Notes under the pieces: generated by a model
Told to the model about the DNA's origin: nothing
Database searches by the model: none
What the model saw: only the letters and a program-made list of their open reading frames with translations
Position numbers and translations under genes: made by a program
In this document: positions 10,841 through 22,856 of the stretch, piece by piece
Layout: every line of letters starts with the position of its first letter
How positions within the stretch are numbered: the stretch's first letter is position 1
NCBI GenBank assembly: GCA_963680875.1
Contig: OY804578.1
Location: 3,348,001-3,412,000, forward strand
Direction: 5' to 3'
DNA: 64,000 nucleotides
Source: Bathymodiolus brooksi
Taxonomy: Eukaryota; Mollusca; Bivalvia; Mytilida; Modiolidae

Positions 10841-13304
10841 TTACTTGTTTTGTTACAGTTAACCTCATCAATTTCGCTACCGTACTTCTTGCTTTAGAGT
10901 TAGCCTCATCACCATGACAACCTTACTTATTTTGTTACAGTTAACCTCATCAATATGGCTACGGTACTTCTTATTTTACAGTTACCTTCATCACCATGAC
11001 AACCTTACTTGTTTTGTTACAGTTAACCTCATCACTATGACAACCTTACTTGTTTTGTTACAGTACATCTCATCACTATGACAACCTTACTTGTTTTGTT
11101 ACAGTACAACTCATCACTATGACAACCTTACTTGTTTTGTTACAGTACAACTCATCACTATGACAACCTTACTTGTTGTGTTACAGTACAACTCATCACT
11201 ATGACAACCTTACTTGTTTTGTTACAGTACAACTCATCACTATGACAACCTTACTTGTTGTGTTACAGTACAACTCATCACTATGACAACCTTACTTGTT
11301 GTGTTACAGTACGTCTCATCACTATGACAACCTTACTTGTTTTGCTACAGTACATCTCATCACTATGACAACCTTACTTGTTGTGTTACAGTACATCTCA
11401 TCACTATGACAACCTTACTTGTTGTGTTACAGTACATCTCATCACTATGACAACCTTACTTGTTGTGTTACAGTACATCTCATCACTATGACAACCTTAC
11501 TTGTTTTGTTACAGTACATCTCATCACTATGACAACCTTACTTGTTTTGTTACAGTACAATTCATCACTATGACAACCTTACTTGTTTTGTTACAGTACA
11601 TCTCATCACTATGCCAACCTTACTTGTTCTGTTAGAGTACAACTCATCACTATGACAATCTTACTTGTTTTGTTACAGTACATCTCATCACTATGACAAC
11701 CTTACTTGTTGTGTTACAGTACATCTCATCACTATGACAACCTTACTTGTTTTGTTACAGTACATCTCATCACTATGACAACCTTACTTGTTTTGTTACA
11801 GTACATCTCATCACTATGACAACCTTACTTGTTTTGTTACAGTACATCTCATCACTATGACAACCTTACTTGCTTTGTTACAGTACATCTCATCACTATG
11901 ACAACCTTACTTGTTTTGTTACAGTACAACTCATCACTATGACAACCTTACTTGTTTTGTTACAGTACATCTCATCACTATGACAACCTTACTTGTTCTG
12001 TTAGAGTACATCTCATCACTATGACAACCTTACTTGTTGTGTTACAGTACATCTCATCACTATGACAACCTTACTTGTTGTGTTACAGTACATCTCATCA
12101 CTATGACAACCTTACTTGTTGTGTTACAGTACATCTCATCACTATGACAACCTTACTTGTTGTGTTACAGTACATCTCATCACTATGACAACCTTACTTG
12201 CTTTGTTACAGTACATCTCATCAGTATGACAACATTACTTGTTGTGTTACAGTACATCTCATCACTATGACAACCTTACTTGTTTTGTTACAGTACATCT
12301 CATCACTATGACAACCTTACTTGTTGTGTTACAGTACATCTCATCACTATGACAACCTTACTTGTTTTGTAACAGTACATCTCATCACTATGACAACCTT
12401 ACTTGTTGTGTTACAGTACATCTCATCACTATGGCAACCTTACTTGTTTTGTTACAGTACAACTCATCACTATGACAACCTTACTTGTTTTGTTACAGTA
12501 CAACTCATCACTATGACAACCTTACTTGTTTTGTTACAGTACATCTCATCACTATGACAACCTTACTTGTTGTGTTACAGTACATCTCATCACTATGGCA
12601 ACCTTACTTGCTTTGTTACAGTACAACTCATCACTATGACAACCTTATTTGTTGTGTTACAGTACATCTGATCACTATGACAACCTTACTTGTTTTGTTA
12701 CAGTACATCTGATCACTATGACAACCTTACTTGCTTTGTTACAGTACATCTCATCACTATGACAACCTTACTTGTTTTGTTACAGTACAACTCATCACTA
12801 TGACAACCTTACTTGTTTTGTTACAGTACATCTCATCACTATGACAACCTTACTTGTTCTGTTAGAGTACATCTCATCACTATGACAACCTTACTTGTTG
12901 TGTTACAGTACATCTCATCACTATGACAACCTTACTTGTTGTGTTACAGTACATCTCATCACTATGACAACCTTACTTGTTTTGTTACAGTACAACTCAT
13001 CACTATGACAACCTTACTTGTTGTGTTACAGTACATCTCATCACTATGACAACCTTACTTGTTTTGTTACAGTACAACTCATCACTATGACAACCTTACT
13101 TGTTTGGTTACAGTACAACTCATCACTATGACAACCTTACTTGTTTTGTTACAGTACATCTCATCACTATGACAACCTTACTTGTTTTGTTACAGTACAT
13201 CTCATCACTACGACAACCTTACTTGTTTTGTTACAGTACATCTCATCACTATGACAACCTTACTTGTTGTGTTACAGTGCATCTCATCACTATGACAACC
13301 TTAC
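10841..13304. repeat. 41-bp array made of exon 3' end plus splice donor
   Basis: About 60 units of 41 bp. In gene orientation each reads TGATGAGATGTACTGTAACA then CAACAAGTAAGGTTGTCATAG. This is the last 27 or so coding bases of the LDLa exon at 13305-13550 (codons for SDEMHCNTT) plus its donor CAA|GTAAGG. The array starts exactly at that donor, and the two units nearest the exon match it best. Most units keep the GT; I noted one loss (near 12645, ATAAGG) and a few changes at other donor positions. Units farther from the exon (10841-11000) are more divergent. Confidence 0.95.
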
Positions 13305-13550
13305 TTGTTGTGTTACAGTGCATCTCATCACTGTGGTCATTACAATCAGAATCACCATCACACTCCCATGTGTTGTAGATACAATGTCCATCACTATGAC
13401 AACGAAATTGGTCATATCCACATGCTGTTACATTACAATTGACTTCATCAGAATTGTCACTACAGTCTCTATTACCATCACATTGTCTTGACAAGGAAAT
13501 ACATTTAGGCTGATGCTTCAAACAATGGAATTCCATTGAACTGCATACCT
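13305..13550 (-). CDS. LRP-like receptor, exon with LDLa modules 4 and 5
   Basis: A 246-nt exon encoding two consecutive LDLa modules. The acceptor is TATTTAATAG and the donor is AACAA|GTAAGG, phase 1 on both sides. Module 4 runs CSSMEFHC, HQPKC, RQCDG, RDCSDNSDEVNC. Module 5 runs CGYDQFRC, DGHC, WECDG, SDCNDHSDEMHC, followed by NTT, a possible N-glycosylation site (Asn-Thr-Thr). Both carry all six cysteines and the complete calcium site. It is the only visible exon with two modules. Its 3' end and donor were amplified into the adjoining 41-bp array. The first donor is the likely one: reading past it runs into stops within the array. Confidence 0.92.
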
Positions 13551-13664
13551 CTATTAAATAATAAAACAAAAACTATTTGTATTTATTGTCAGGCTATAAG
13601 AAATTCTTTACTATTAAGTACAAAGTTTTATATCATTTATCTATGTAATGATCTAAAATTATTG
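13551..13664. other. intron segment just upstream of the two-module exon
   Basis: AT-rich intron next to the acceptor of the 13.3-kb exon, ending where the 66-bp array begins. No feature is seen. Confidence 0.5.
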
Positions 13665-16600
13665 GAGGTATGTACATTGAAATGTTAATCATTATATTTT
13701 TGACTGTAAATTGACATTTTATAATTTTACCTGAGTATGTACATTGAAATGTTAATCATTATATTTTTACTGTAAATTGACATTTTATAATTTTATCTGA
13801 GTATGTACATTGAAATGTTAATCATTATATTTTTACTGTAAATTGACATTGTATAATTTTACCTGAGTATGTACATTGAAATGTTAATCATTATATTTTG
13901 ACTGTAAATTGACATTGTATAATTTTACCTGAGTATGTACATTGAAATGTTAATCATTATATTTTGACTGTAAATTGACATTGTATAATTTTACCTGAGT
14001 ATGTACATTGAAATATTACTGTAAATTGACATTGTATAATTTTACCTGAGAATGTACATTGAAATATTACTGTAAATTGACATTGTATAATTTTATCCAG
14101 TATGCACATTGAAATATTAATCATCATATTTTGACTGTAAATTGACATTGTATAATTTTACCTGAGAATGTACATTGAAATATTACTGTAAATTGACATT
14201 GTATAATTTTATCCAGTATGCACATTGAAATATTAATCATCATATTTTGACTGTAAATTGACATTGTATAATTTTACCTGAGTATGTACATTGAAATATT
14301 AATCATCATTTTTTTTACTGTAATTTGACATTGTATAATTTTACCTGAGTATGTACATTGAAATGTTAATCATAATTTTTTACTGTAATTTGACATTGTA
14401 TAATTTTACCTGAGTATGTACATTGAAATGTTAATCATCATATTTTGACTGTAAATTGACATTTTATAATTTTACCTGAGTATGTACATTGAAATGTTAA
14501 TCATTATATTTTGACTGTAAATTGACATATTATAATTTTACCTGAGTATGTACATTGAAATGTTAATCATCATTTTTTTAGTGTAAATTGACATTTTATA
14601 ATTTTATCTGAGTATGTACATTGAAATATTAATCATTATATTTTTACTGTAAATTGACATTGTATAATTTTACCTGAGTATGTACATTGAAATATTAATC
14701 ATCATTTTTTTTACTGTAATTTGACATTGTATAATTTTACCTGAGTATGTACATTGAAATGTTAATCATAATTTTTTACTGTAATTTGACATTGTATAAT
14801 TTTACCTGAGTATGTACATTGAAATGTTAATCATCATATTTTGACTGTAAATTGACATTTTATAATTTTACCTGAGTATGTACATTGAAATGTTAATCAT
14901 CATATTTTGACTGTAAATTGACATTTTATAATTTTACCTGAGTATGTACATTGAAATGTTAATCATTATATTTTGACTGTAAATTGACATATTATAATTT
15001 TACCTGAGTATGTACATTGAAATGTTAATCATCATTTTTTTAGTGTAAATTGACATTTTATAATTTTATCTGAGTATGTACATTGAAATGTTAATCATCA
15101 TATTTTGACTGTAAATTGACATTTTATAATTTTATCTGAGTATGTACATTGAAATATTAACCATTATATTTTTACTGTAAATTGACATTTTATAATTTTA
15201 TCTGAGTATGTACATTGAAATGTTAATCACCATAATTTGACATTTTATAATTTTATCTGAGTATGCACATTGAAATGTTAATCAGCATATTTTGACTGTA
15301 AATTGACATATTATAATTTTATCTGAGTATGTACATTGAAATGTTAATCATCATTTTTTGACAGTAAATTGACATTTTATAATTTTACCTGAGTATGTAC
15401 ACTGAAATATTAATCATCATATTTTGACTGTAAATTGACATTGTATAATTTTACCTGAGTATGTACATTGAAATATTAATCATCATTTTTTTTACTGTAA
15501 TTTGACATTGTATAATTTTACCTGAGTATGTACATTGAAATGTTAATCATAATTTTTTACTGTAATTTGACATTGTATAATTTTACCTGAGTATGTACAT
15601 TGAAATGTTAATCATCATATTTTGACTGTAAATTGACATTTTATAATTTTACCTGAGTATGTACATTGAAATGTTAATCATTATATTTTGACTGTAAATT
15701 GACATATTATAATTTTACCTGAGTATGTACATTGAAATGTTAATCATCATTTTTTTAGTGTAAATTGACATTTTATAATTTTATCTGAGTATGTACATTG
15801 AAATGTTAATCATTATATTTTGACTGTAAATTGACATATTATAATTTTACCTGAGTATGTACATTGAAATATTAATCATTATATTTTTACTGTAAATTGA
15901 CATTTTATAATTTTATCTGAGTATGTACATTGAAATGTTAATCACCATAATTTGACATTTTATAATTTTATCTGAGTATGCACATTGAAATGTTAATCAG
16001 CATATTTTGACTGTAAATTGACATATTATAATTTTACCTGAGTATGTACATTGAAATGTTAATCATCATTTTTTGACAGTAAATTGACATTTTATAATTT
16101 TACCTGAGTATGTACACTGAAATATTAATCATCATATTTTGACTGTAAATTGACATTGTATAATTTTATCTGAGTATGCACATTGAAATGTTAATCATCA
16201 TTTTTTGACAGTAAATTGACATTTTATAATTTTACCTGAGTATGTACACTGAAATATTAATCATCATATTTTGACTGTAAATTGACATATTATAATTTTA
16301 TCTGAGTATGTACATTGAAATGTTAATCATCATTTTTTGACAGTAAATTGACATTTTATAATTTTACCTGAGTATGTACACTGAAATATTAATCATCATA
16401 TTTTGACTGTAAATTGACATATTATAATTTTATCTGAGTATGTACATTGAAATGTTAATCATCATTTTTTGACTGTAAATTGACATTTTATAATTTTATC
16501 TGAGTATGTACATTGAAATGTTAATCATTATATTTTGACTGTAAATTGACATTGTATAATTTTATCTGAGTATGCACATTGAAATGTTAATCATCATATT

Positions 16601-16764
16601 TTTACTGTAAATTGACATTGTATAATTTTATCTGAGTATGTACATTTAAATGTTAATCATCATATTTTGACTGTAAATTGACATTTGATAATTTTACCTG
16701 AGTATGTACATTGAAATGTTAAATCATTATATTTTGACTGTAAATTGACATTTTATAATTTTAC
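13665..16764. repeat. 66-bp array carrying exon 3' end and CAG|GTAAAA donor
   Basis: About 47 units of 60-66 bp. In gene orientation each holds AATGTACATACTCAG|GTAAA, then ATTATA, then GTCAATTTACAG. The first part matches the end of the LDLa exon at 16765-16890 (TGTACATACTCAG|GTAAAA), and the array starts at that donor. Many units read CTCAGATAA instead of CTCAGGTAA, so the GT is lost in a sizeable minority. Local higher-order duplications are visible, for example 14280-14640 against 14690-15060 and 15470-15780. Confidence 0.94.
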
Positions 16765-16890
16765 CTGAGTATGTACAATTGGCTTCATCTGACCCATCTC
16801 TACAGTCATCATCAAAATCACACGTCCAGTTCTGATTGATACAGCGCTGGTTAGCACATGTAAATTGGTCAGATGTACAGGGTTTATAAT
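16765..16890 (-). CDS. LRP-like receptor, exon with LDLa module 3
   Basis: A 126-nt exon, phase 1 on both sides, acceptor GCTATATTTCAG, donor CTCAG|GTAAAA. It encodes one full LDLa module: [29 protein letters not shown], then TYS. Six cysteines and all acidic ligands are present. The 3' end seeded the 66-bp array downstream. The 5' half with its acceptor was copied twice more upstream (18044-18092 and 18115-18162), and the 1.1-kb CATAC element later inserted between the exon and those copies, only 11 bp from the acceptor. The branch point and polypyrimidine tract must therefore lie inside the inserted element, or the upstream sites are used. Confidence 0.9.
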
Positions 16891-16901
16891 CTGAAATATA
16901 G

Positions 16902-18026
16902 CATACATGTTAACCTCTGGGAATTGCTAGGGGGGAGATCTCCCCCCTACCAACTCTTCTAAGGGGGAGATTTTGTGTGTCGCCTTTAAACGCACAAAAT
17001 TGTACCTTGTAGTTGCATACATGTGATAGAGTTGCTATGCTACAACTGGAGATTTGTAAATTTTTGGCTGGAGATTTGGTCTCATAACTGGAGATTTTTT
17101 ATCGAGGTATTTGATGCATCTTTTTATTGTTAATTGATGTTTTCTTTTTGTTTGTTTCAGTATTGAACCAACTGCATCCCATTTCAATATATATTGTTTA
17201 CATTTCTGTCTTATTAGTAGTGTTTCATATGATGAATGAAGGATAAAAACTGTATTTATAATTTATTCATAATCATTCATAATCATAAGGTTATAACAAA
17301 GCAATAACAATGAAGACAGAATGCTCTGAACAATAATGTCATAGAGCACTAAAATTAAAACGTCACTTTGCTGCTGGTGCGTTGGGTGATAGCATACGTT
17401 TTGGCATTTTTGTGGTTTATCAATTCCATCCTGGAACTTAGTCCTTAAATAATACTTTGATCAGCTTTGGTCCCAAACAAGCCATAACAACTCAATCCGA
17501 GATGAATTCATTGCACGTTTGATCGAAATAAGAAGTTTTCCTCGGCATCAAAGGTTGTCCGACTCCTGTTTGCACAACGGTTTATAACTATTTTTAATTG
17601 CCGCTATCACACTTCTAATCATCTAAGCGTGTGCCACAAACCCACTTCCTTATCCCCAATTAACTGTCAATCAGTGGATAATTGTTGTATAATCATCAAC
17701 ACCTTAATTAATCTCCATGACCCAATTTACCTGTAAGGTGTCAAACAGATCAATAACCGGATATCATTTAAACATCTTTACCATTCGTATCTCTCGTCAT
17801 TTTTCATCAGTGCGGGAGTTCCAAATGGGGAATTTCCAGAAATATTGATCGCAAAATGTAGGTCAAGATTTTATTGTACTTGATTTTTTTGTTGGGGGGA
17901 GGTCGTGCGGGAGGAAAAGGTGTGTGCGGGAGATTAATGTCTCCCGCGCATGAGACCCAGTCCATGCGGGAGATAAGGCTCTTACGCGGGAGACTCCCGC
18001 GAAAAGTGGGGGGGTTAACAGGTATG
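16902..18026. mobile_element. 1.1-kb DNA transposon with CATAC ends (copy 2)
   Basis: The left end is CATACATGTTAACC and the reverse complement of the right end is CATACCTGTTAACC. ATATAG is duplicated at 16896-16901 and 18027-18032, and removing the element restores the sequence CTGAAATATAGCCATATAAA, which also exists uninterrupted at 18093. Inside the right end is the palindrome CGGGAGaCTCCCG, at the same place as CGGTAGtCTACCG in the element at 5759-7320. Other GGGAGA/TCTCCC palindromes lie near both ends. No convincing ORF is present, so it is non-autonomous. Confidence 0.88.
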
Positions 18027-18043
18027 ATATAGCCATATAAAAA

Positions 18044-18092
18044 CACCACTGGTTAGCACATGTAAACTTGTCAGCAGTACACGGCTGATAAT
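18044..18092 (-). pseudogene. truncated LDLa exon copy with acceptor (1)
   Basis: A copy of the 5' half of the 16.8-kb LDLa exon with its acceptor (ATATTTCAG). It encodes YQPCTADKFTCANQW and then runs into intron without a donor, losing the second half of the module including the calcium site. If spliced in, it would give a broken module. It is one of three tandem acceptor-plus-half-exon units with a 70-71 bp period, counted without the transposon. Confidence 0.75.
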
Positions 18093-18114
18093 CTGAAATA
18101 TAGCCACATAAAAA

Positions 18115-18162
18115 CATCGCTGATTAGCACATGTAAACTTGTCAGCTGAGCAGGCTCATAAT
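18115..18162 (-). pseudogene. truncated LDLa exon copy with acceptor (2)
   Basis: The second upstream copy of the same acceptor and half exon, 70 bp from copy 1. The coding part is frameshifted (AGCCTGCTCAGCTGACAAG instead of a Cys-containing form), so it is more decayed than copy 1. The acceptor ATATTTCAG remains intact. Confidence 0.72.
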
Positions 18163-18179
18163 CTGAAATATAGCCACAT

Positions 18180-18865
18180 AAACATGTCTGTTGTCCGGTC
18201 AAGGAGGATCTTGGCTAAAGACAATCTCATTGACAAATAAAACTTGCTACAAACTCTTTAAACTTTCTTTTCATAAAAAAAGGAGTGAAAATATTTCATA
18301 TAATTAAATCAGAGACCCTCGGGAGTCTGTATCACACAGTTGATTTATATAGGTCATGAACAAAATCTATAATTCATCATCAGAAGGTGAAGGTCATCTT
18401 GGATTTCAGATCATCATCACAATCAGAAGTTATGTCAAGATTTTCCCTGGTATCATTTATGCTTGATTTAGATTAAATGGTTTGAGAGAAGAAGCTGTAT
18501 ATATTTCCCATCGTATGTTAAACTACGTGGTGACTATCATCTTTTATTGTTGATCAAACTAGTAGAGAATTATCTAGGGAATATTCCTACATTTTAACAA
18601 TTTAGTCTTCCATGCTGTCTGTGTTAAGATTTTTGAAATTTCAGAATACATTACTGGTCCTGGTAGCCATGATCCAATCAACACCAAAGATTTAAACTCT
18701 GAAGACTACTACCTATCACTTGGGATAAACATTTTACAAAAATAATGTTATCCATGGATACAAACTATGGCTTCCATGAATTATTTCTTAAATATCTTAC
18801 ACTGATCATCATGGCTTTAATAACATTTAGAATGGAAATCAATGTATTATTTAAATGACACTTAC
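18180..18865. other. intron segment, nothing recognised
   Basis: AT-rich intron between the half-exon copies and the LDLa exon at 18.9 kb. I see no tandem repeat, transposon end or coding module. Confidence 0.5.
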
Positions 18866-18982
18866 GACAACCAATCTCATCAGAATTGTCTCCACAGTCA
18901 TTGTCAAAGTCACAGTGCCATCTATCAGGGATACAATGTCCAGTAGTGCACTGGAATTTACCTTTCTCACACTTAGCATAGG
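18866..18982 (-). CDS. LRP-like receptor, exon with LDLa module 2
   Basis: A 117-nt exon, acceptor GTTTATTTTCAG, donor TTGTC|GTAAGT, phase 1 on both sides. One complete LDLa module: [29 protein letters not shown]. It has the same length and the same last-codon arrangement (Cys codon followed by C|GT) as the 44.1-kb exon, suggesting the two are an old exon duplication. Its donor side is not amplified, but a tandem repeat begins about 30 bp upstream of the acceptor (19010 onward). An ORF in a different frame over this exon is a shadow. Confidence 0.9.
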
Positions 18983-19234
18983 CTGAAAATAAACCACCAT
19001 AATGTTATCAACATAACAATATAAAATAAATAAATAATCACAATGTTTGATTATCAACATAATATAAAATAAACAAATAATCACAATGTTTGATTATCAA
19101 CAAAAATATAAAATAAATAAATAATCGCAATGTTTGATTATCAACAAAAATATAAAATAAATAAATAATCACAATGTTTAATTATCAACATAACAATATA
19201 AAATAAAAAATCGAGAAAGCATCAGAGATGCAAC

Positions 19235-20297
19235 AGCCGAGTTGCAAGTCAAAATCATTTGGTCTTGTTTTATAGATAAGTAAAAATCTAAAGAATAAAC
19301 AAGTCATGCATGTATGATGGATTGGACCCCAGACATACCGAACATAACTTTAGAAGAGGATCACCCAAGGAACATTTGGGCAAAGTTTGGTTAAAATTGA
19401 CAAAATGGTTTCAGAGATATGTGTAATTCTCAAAAAAACTTCCGGTAGGGGATGGGGATGACCCTGGACCTCAATTCTTGGGGCATTTAATTTGTCTATT
19501 TACCCTGATCATAAATATATATTGTTTAGGGGTGGGGATCTCAACCATTAAAAAGTTCACTTCAGGTAGGGGGCAGGGTATGACCCCTCCCCCCAGGGCC
19601 TGAGCTATAAGGCATTTAATTTGCCTAGTCACCCTGATCATAAATATATATGGTTTAAGGGTGGGGATCTCAACCATTAAAAAGTTCACTTCATGTAGGA
19701 GGTGGGGTATGACCCCCCGGGGCCTGAGCTATAAGGCATTTAATTTGTCTAGTCACCCTGATCATAAATATATATGGTTTAGGGGTGGGGATCTCAACCA
19801 TTAAAAAGTTCACTTCAGGTAGGGGGTGGGGTATGACCCTGGGGCCTGAGCTATAATGCATTTAATTTGCCTAGTAACCCTGATCATAAATATATATGGC
19901 TTAGGGTGGGGATCTCAGTCACATTTTTTATACAGATTCCCCAGCGGGGTGGGGCCGAGCCCCGGGGATAAAAATTGTTGAATGCACAACTTCATATTGG
20001 CATCCTACCCATACCAAATATTAAGTTTCTATCTTTTGTAGTTTCAGAGAAATGTGTAATTCTCAAAAGATGTACTTTTTCTATAAAAAAAAACCATGAT
20101 TTTACAAGAAAAAAACAATAGATTAATCTATATTTCGAACTCGCTCTAAATAATAGTGTAATAATGCTTCCTACCAAAAATTATGTTGATCGGCCAAAAA
20201 CTAAGAGCACTATCGCGTTAATGAAGATAGGCTAACATACGCCCCGCCCGCCTTTCGCCAAAACATAAGCCGACTGCAACTTCGTTGCAACTCGGCT
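19235..20297. mobile_element. 1.06-kb inverted-repeat insertion with GC-rich core
   Basis: It starts AGCCGAGTTGCAA (19235-19247) and ends with the exact inverse TTGCAACTCGGCT (20285-20297), interrupting the about 45-bp array. The exact outer border and target duplication are uncertain: about 25 bp before the left repeat (ATCGAGAAAGCATCAGAGATG) may also belong. It contains three to four tandem units of about 120 bp (19490-19915) with GGGGTGGGGATCTCAACCA. No coding region is recognised. Confidence 0.7.
19490..19915. repeat. about 120-bp tandem repeat inside the 19.2-kb element
   Basis: Imperfect units run from TGGGGATCTCAACCATTAAA through GGGCCTGAGCTATAAGGCAT to CCCTGATCATAAATATATAT. There are about 3.5 copies. 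Confidence 0.85.
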
Positions 20298-20678
20298 AAT
20301 AAATAATCACAATGTTTGATTATCAACAAAAATATAAAATAAATAAATAATCACAATGTTTAATTATCAACATAATATAAAATAAATAAATAATCACAAT
20401 GTTTGATTATCACTGTTGGCTGCCAACCAAAGATTATTTCAGTTCAAATTTTTAGCAGAAGATTTTGATGTAATTTTTCCATAAATCAGTCGAATCTTGT
20501 GATCTCGAAGTTCACTGGTACTTAAAAAAAAATTGAGTTATCTGAAATTTGACTAATGGGGAGGGGAGCAAGGGATTAAATAAGATAGGTAACTCTGTCA
20601 GGTAAATTAAAAAAATGTGGATGCCAACTACTGTTGCATATCATAACCGAAATTTCTACGATCATTTTCTACATATTT

Positions 20679-20740
20679 TGTTTGTTTGTTTGATGGTGTT
20701 TAATGCCACTTTCAACAATATTTCAGTTATATCGTGGCTC
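20679..20740 (-). mobile_element. SINE 3' tail fragment
   Basis: TTGTTTGTTTGATGGTGTTTAATGCC then ACTTTCAACAATATTTCAGTTATATCGTGG is the reverse complement of the 3' end of the SINE family seen complete at 8153-8421. Confidence 0.75.
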
Positions 20741-21672
20741 TACGTATTTTGTATGTATATTTTAATATGTGCATAAATATTCATTTTTTGTTGCTGTTCT
20801 TGGAAGAATAAATTTATTATTCAATTTTTTTTTTATGAGCTAATATTCACTGGCGTCAATGTGATGTCCATAACTGCAGTTACGGACATCCCAAGATGGA
20901 GGATGCAGATTCAGGTAAGAATTAATATTATTAATTGATAATTTTACGGTCATTTGATTTGTTCAATGCCCATCACGTGGTGTTCTGTATTTTGGCAGGT
21001 TGACTTTTGCAGATTGCACGGTTACTAAAAATAGATTAAAAAATTCCAATATTTTCATGACGTTTAACGAACATGACGTTTAACGATTGAACATGATTCT
21101 GGTACTGCATTTGGCAACTCATTTGAACTTCAAGCACTGTCAAGTTCGTAGACAGAGACCGTATTTAATGTTCTGCTACCTGACAATGATGGTGTAGATG
21201 ACTTTCTTAAATCTCTTGATATTCCTGCACAAGAAACATGTAGTAATGTACCCATTTCTAAGTCGATGTGTCAATTTCCAGTACCAATGATTACTAATTG
21301 TCAAAATATCACCATAAACTATAACATTTTCCCTAGGAAATGATTATCATTCATGTCACTACATACATTGTTGTTTTATTCCTGTTGAATAGATTGTTTG
21401 TTGTTAAAGTTTGGGTCTTATATTATTTTTATACGGCCGCAAAAATTTTGGGGTCGTATTATGGTATGGCGCAGTCGTCGTCTGTGCACATTTTGCTTCC
21501 GTTGTCTTACTTTAGTTCTAGTTTCCAGTAGCAAGTACACCTAGTCCCGGATGAATATCCATTTGTAGATCTTCTGTTTCATGTTTTGTGTGGCAATTAA
21601 TAATATAAAAAATATGTGATGGGCATTGAACAAATCAAATGACAGTAAAATTATCAATTAATAATATAAAAA

Positions 21673-21811
21673 ATACAGCCTTTCTATTCAGTTGATACAA
21701 GTTGTATATCGACCTAGAGATGTATATCTACCTCGGACTAAGTCTTCGGTCGATATACATCTCTTAGGTCGATATATACTTGTATCGACTTCATAGAAAG
21801 GCTGTATTTGT
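21673..21811. repeat. near-perfect palindrome, arms about 62 bp
   Basis: The left arm starts AATACAGCCTTTCTAT and the right arm ends ATAGAAAGGCTGTATT. The arms pair nearly throughout (AGAGATGTATATC with GATATACATCTCT) and leave a loop around GGACTAAGTCTTCGG. No target duplication was resolved. Confidence 0.85.
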
Positions 21812-22856
21812 ATAATATTATCATTTTTGTGAAAATAATGGATTATTCATCGGTATTTCATGTTTTAATTGACGTATCATAAAATATGAAACTAAAATAC
21901 AATGAAGCTCTTTCATAGTTTAATCGCTAAATGAAGAAATTAGCCGTTGAAAAAAGCGGGGTGATGTGGGTAACTGAAGAAGATAATTTATCGCTGATGT
22001 CCGTAACTTATTGATGTCAGTAATTGGTATTATTCCTAAACGAGACAATACTTCAACAGGCTTTGAAATTCACTTTTTAATGAAATAAGTCTATTTATCG
22101 TGATACTTGTAAATCGGAAGCTAGAATATTCTTGAAAGTCTTTATAAATAGTCGAGACAGGTCAATATCAACATGCACTCGACCACTGGACCATCAGTTA
22201 ATTGTCGAGTTCATCAGGTTACCAATTCTTTTTTCTATATAGCCAGAAGCATGTCTAGTGGACAAATAGACGAAACCTTGAAAAAGAATAGCGGCAGTTT
22301 TGAAGGTCTTTACAGAAATCACTTGTATGACAGCTCTATCACGGGGCACACTGCAACAGTGATAATTGCTGTCTCGACATTAAACTACCTTTATTCTATA
22401 TATAGTTTGACGTTCCACAAACAGATATTTGTTATATCAAGATGATAAGCACGAATGCTGATACAAAGGAATGAACATGTGTAGAATGTACTTTTAAAAG
22501 ATCTTTATCAATTCTCTCACAGGACTTTTTAGGTGTCATTGTTTTCCGATCTCCAGACTTTCATTTTTATTTTTGCCATTATTTACCTATTAACCATATA
22601 ATTTGATTCATTCCAATTCATCATACCTATTAACAAACTTTTTTAAACTACTCTCCCGTTTACGATTCCCTGTATATCCCTCTGGTTTCCATTTTAACCA
22701 TGTCTCCTTATATTTCTCAGCGTGTTCACTTCCCAGTACTTAATTTTGTAACATAATTTTATGTATGTATTCTGTCTACAATTATTCCCAGTGTTTTGTC
22801 GGATACATGTATATAACAGCTTAATAATAAGATGCAGAAAAAGCATAATTCAACAG

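Larger units (their letters stand above)
19010..20410. repeat. about 45-bp AT-rich tandem repeat, split by a 1.06-kb insertion
   Basis: Units of AAATAAATAATCACAATGTT plus TGATTATCAACA..., about four to five copies at 19010-19205 and two to three at 20298-20410. The gap is occupied by the element at 19235-20297. The array lies on the acceptor side of the 18.9-kb LDLa exon. Confidence 0.85.

Noticed and set aside
16910..18018. TTAA-bounded (piggyBac-like) element
   Set aside because: Comparison with the second half-exon copy shows that the duplicated target is ATATAG and the ends are CATAC. The TTAA lies inside the inverted repeat.
22173..22445. 90-codon ORF as a gene
   Set aside because: No domain, no splice context, and located inside a decayed inverted-repeat element.
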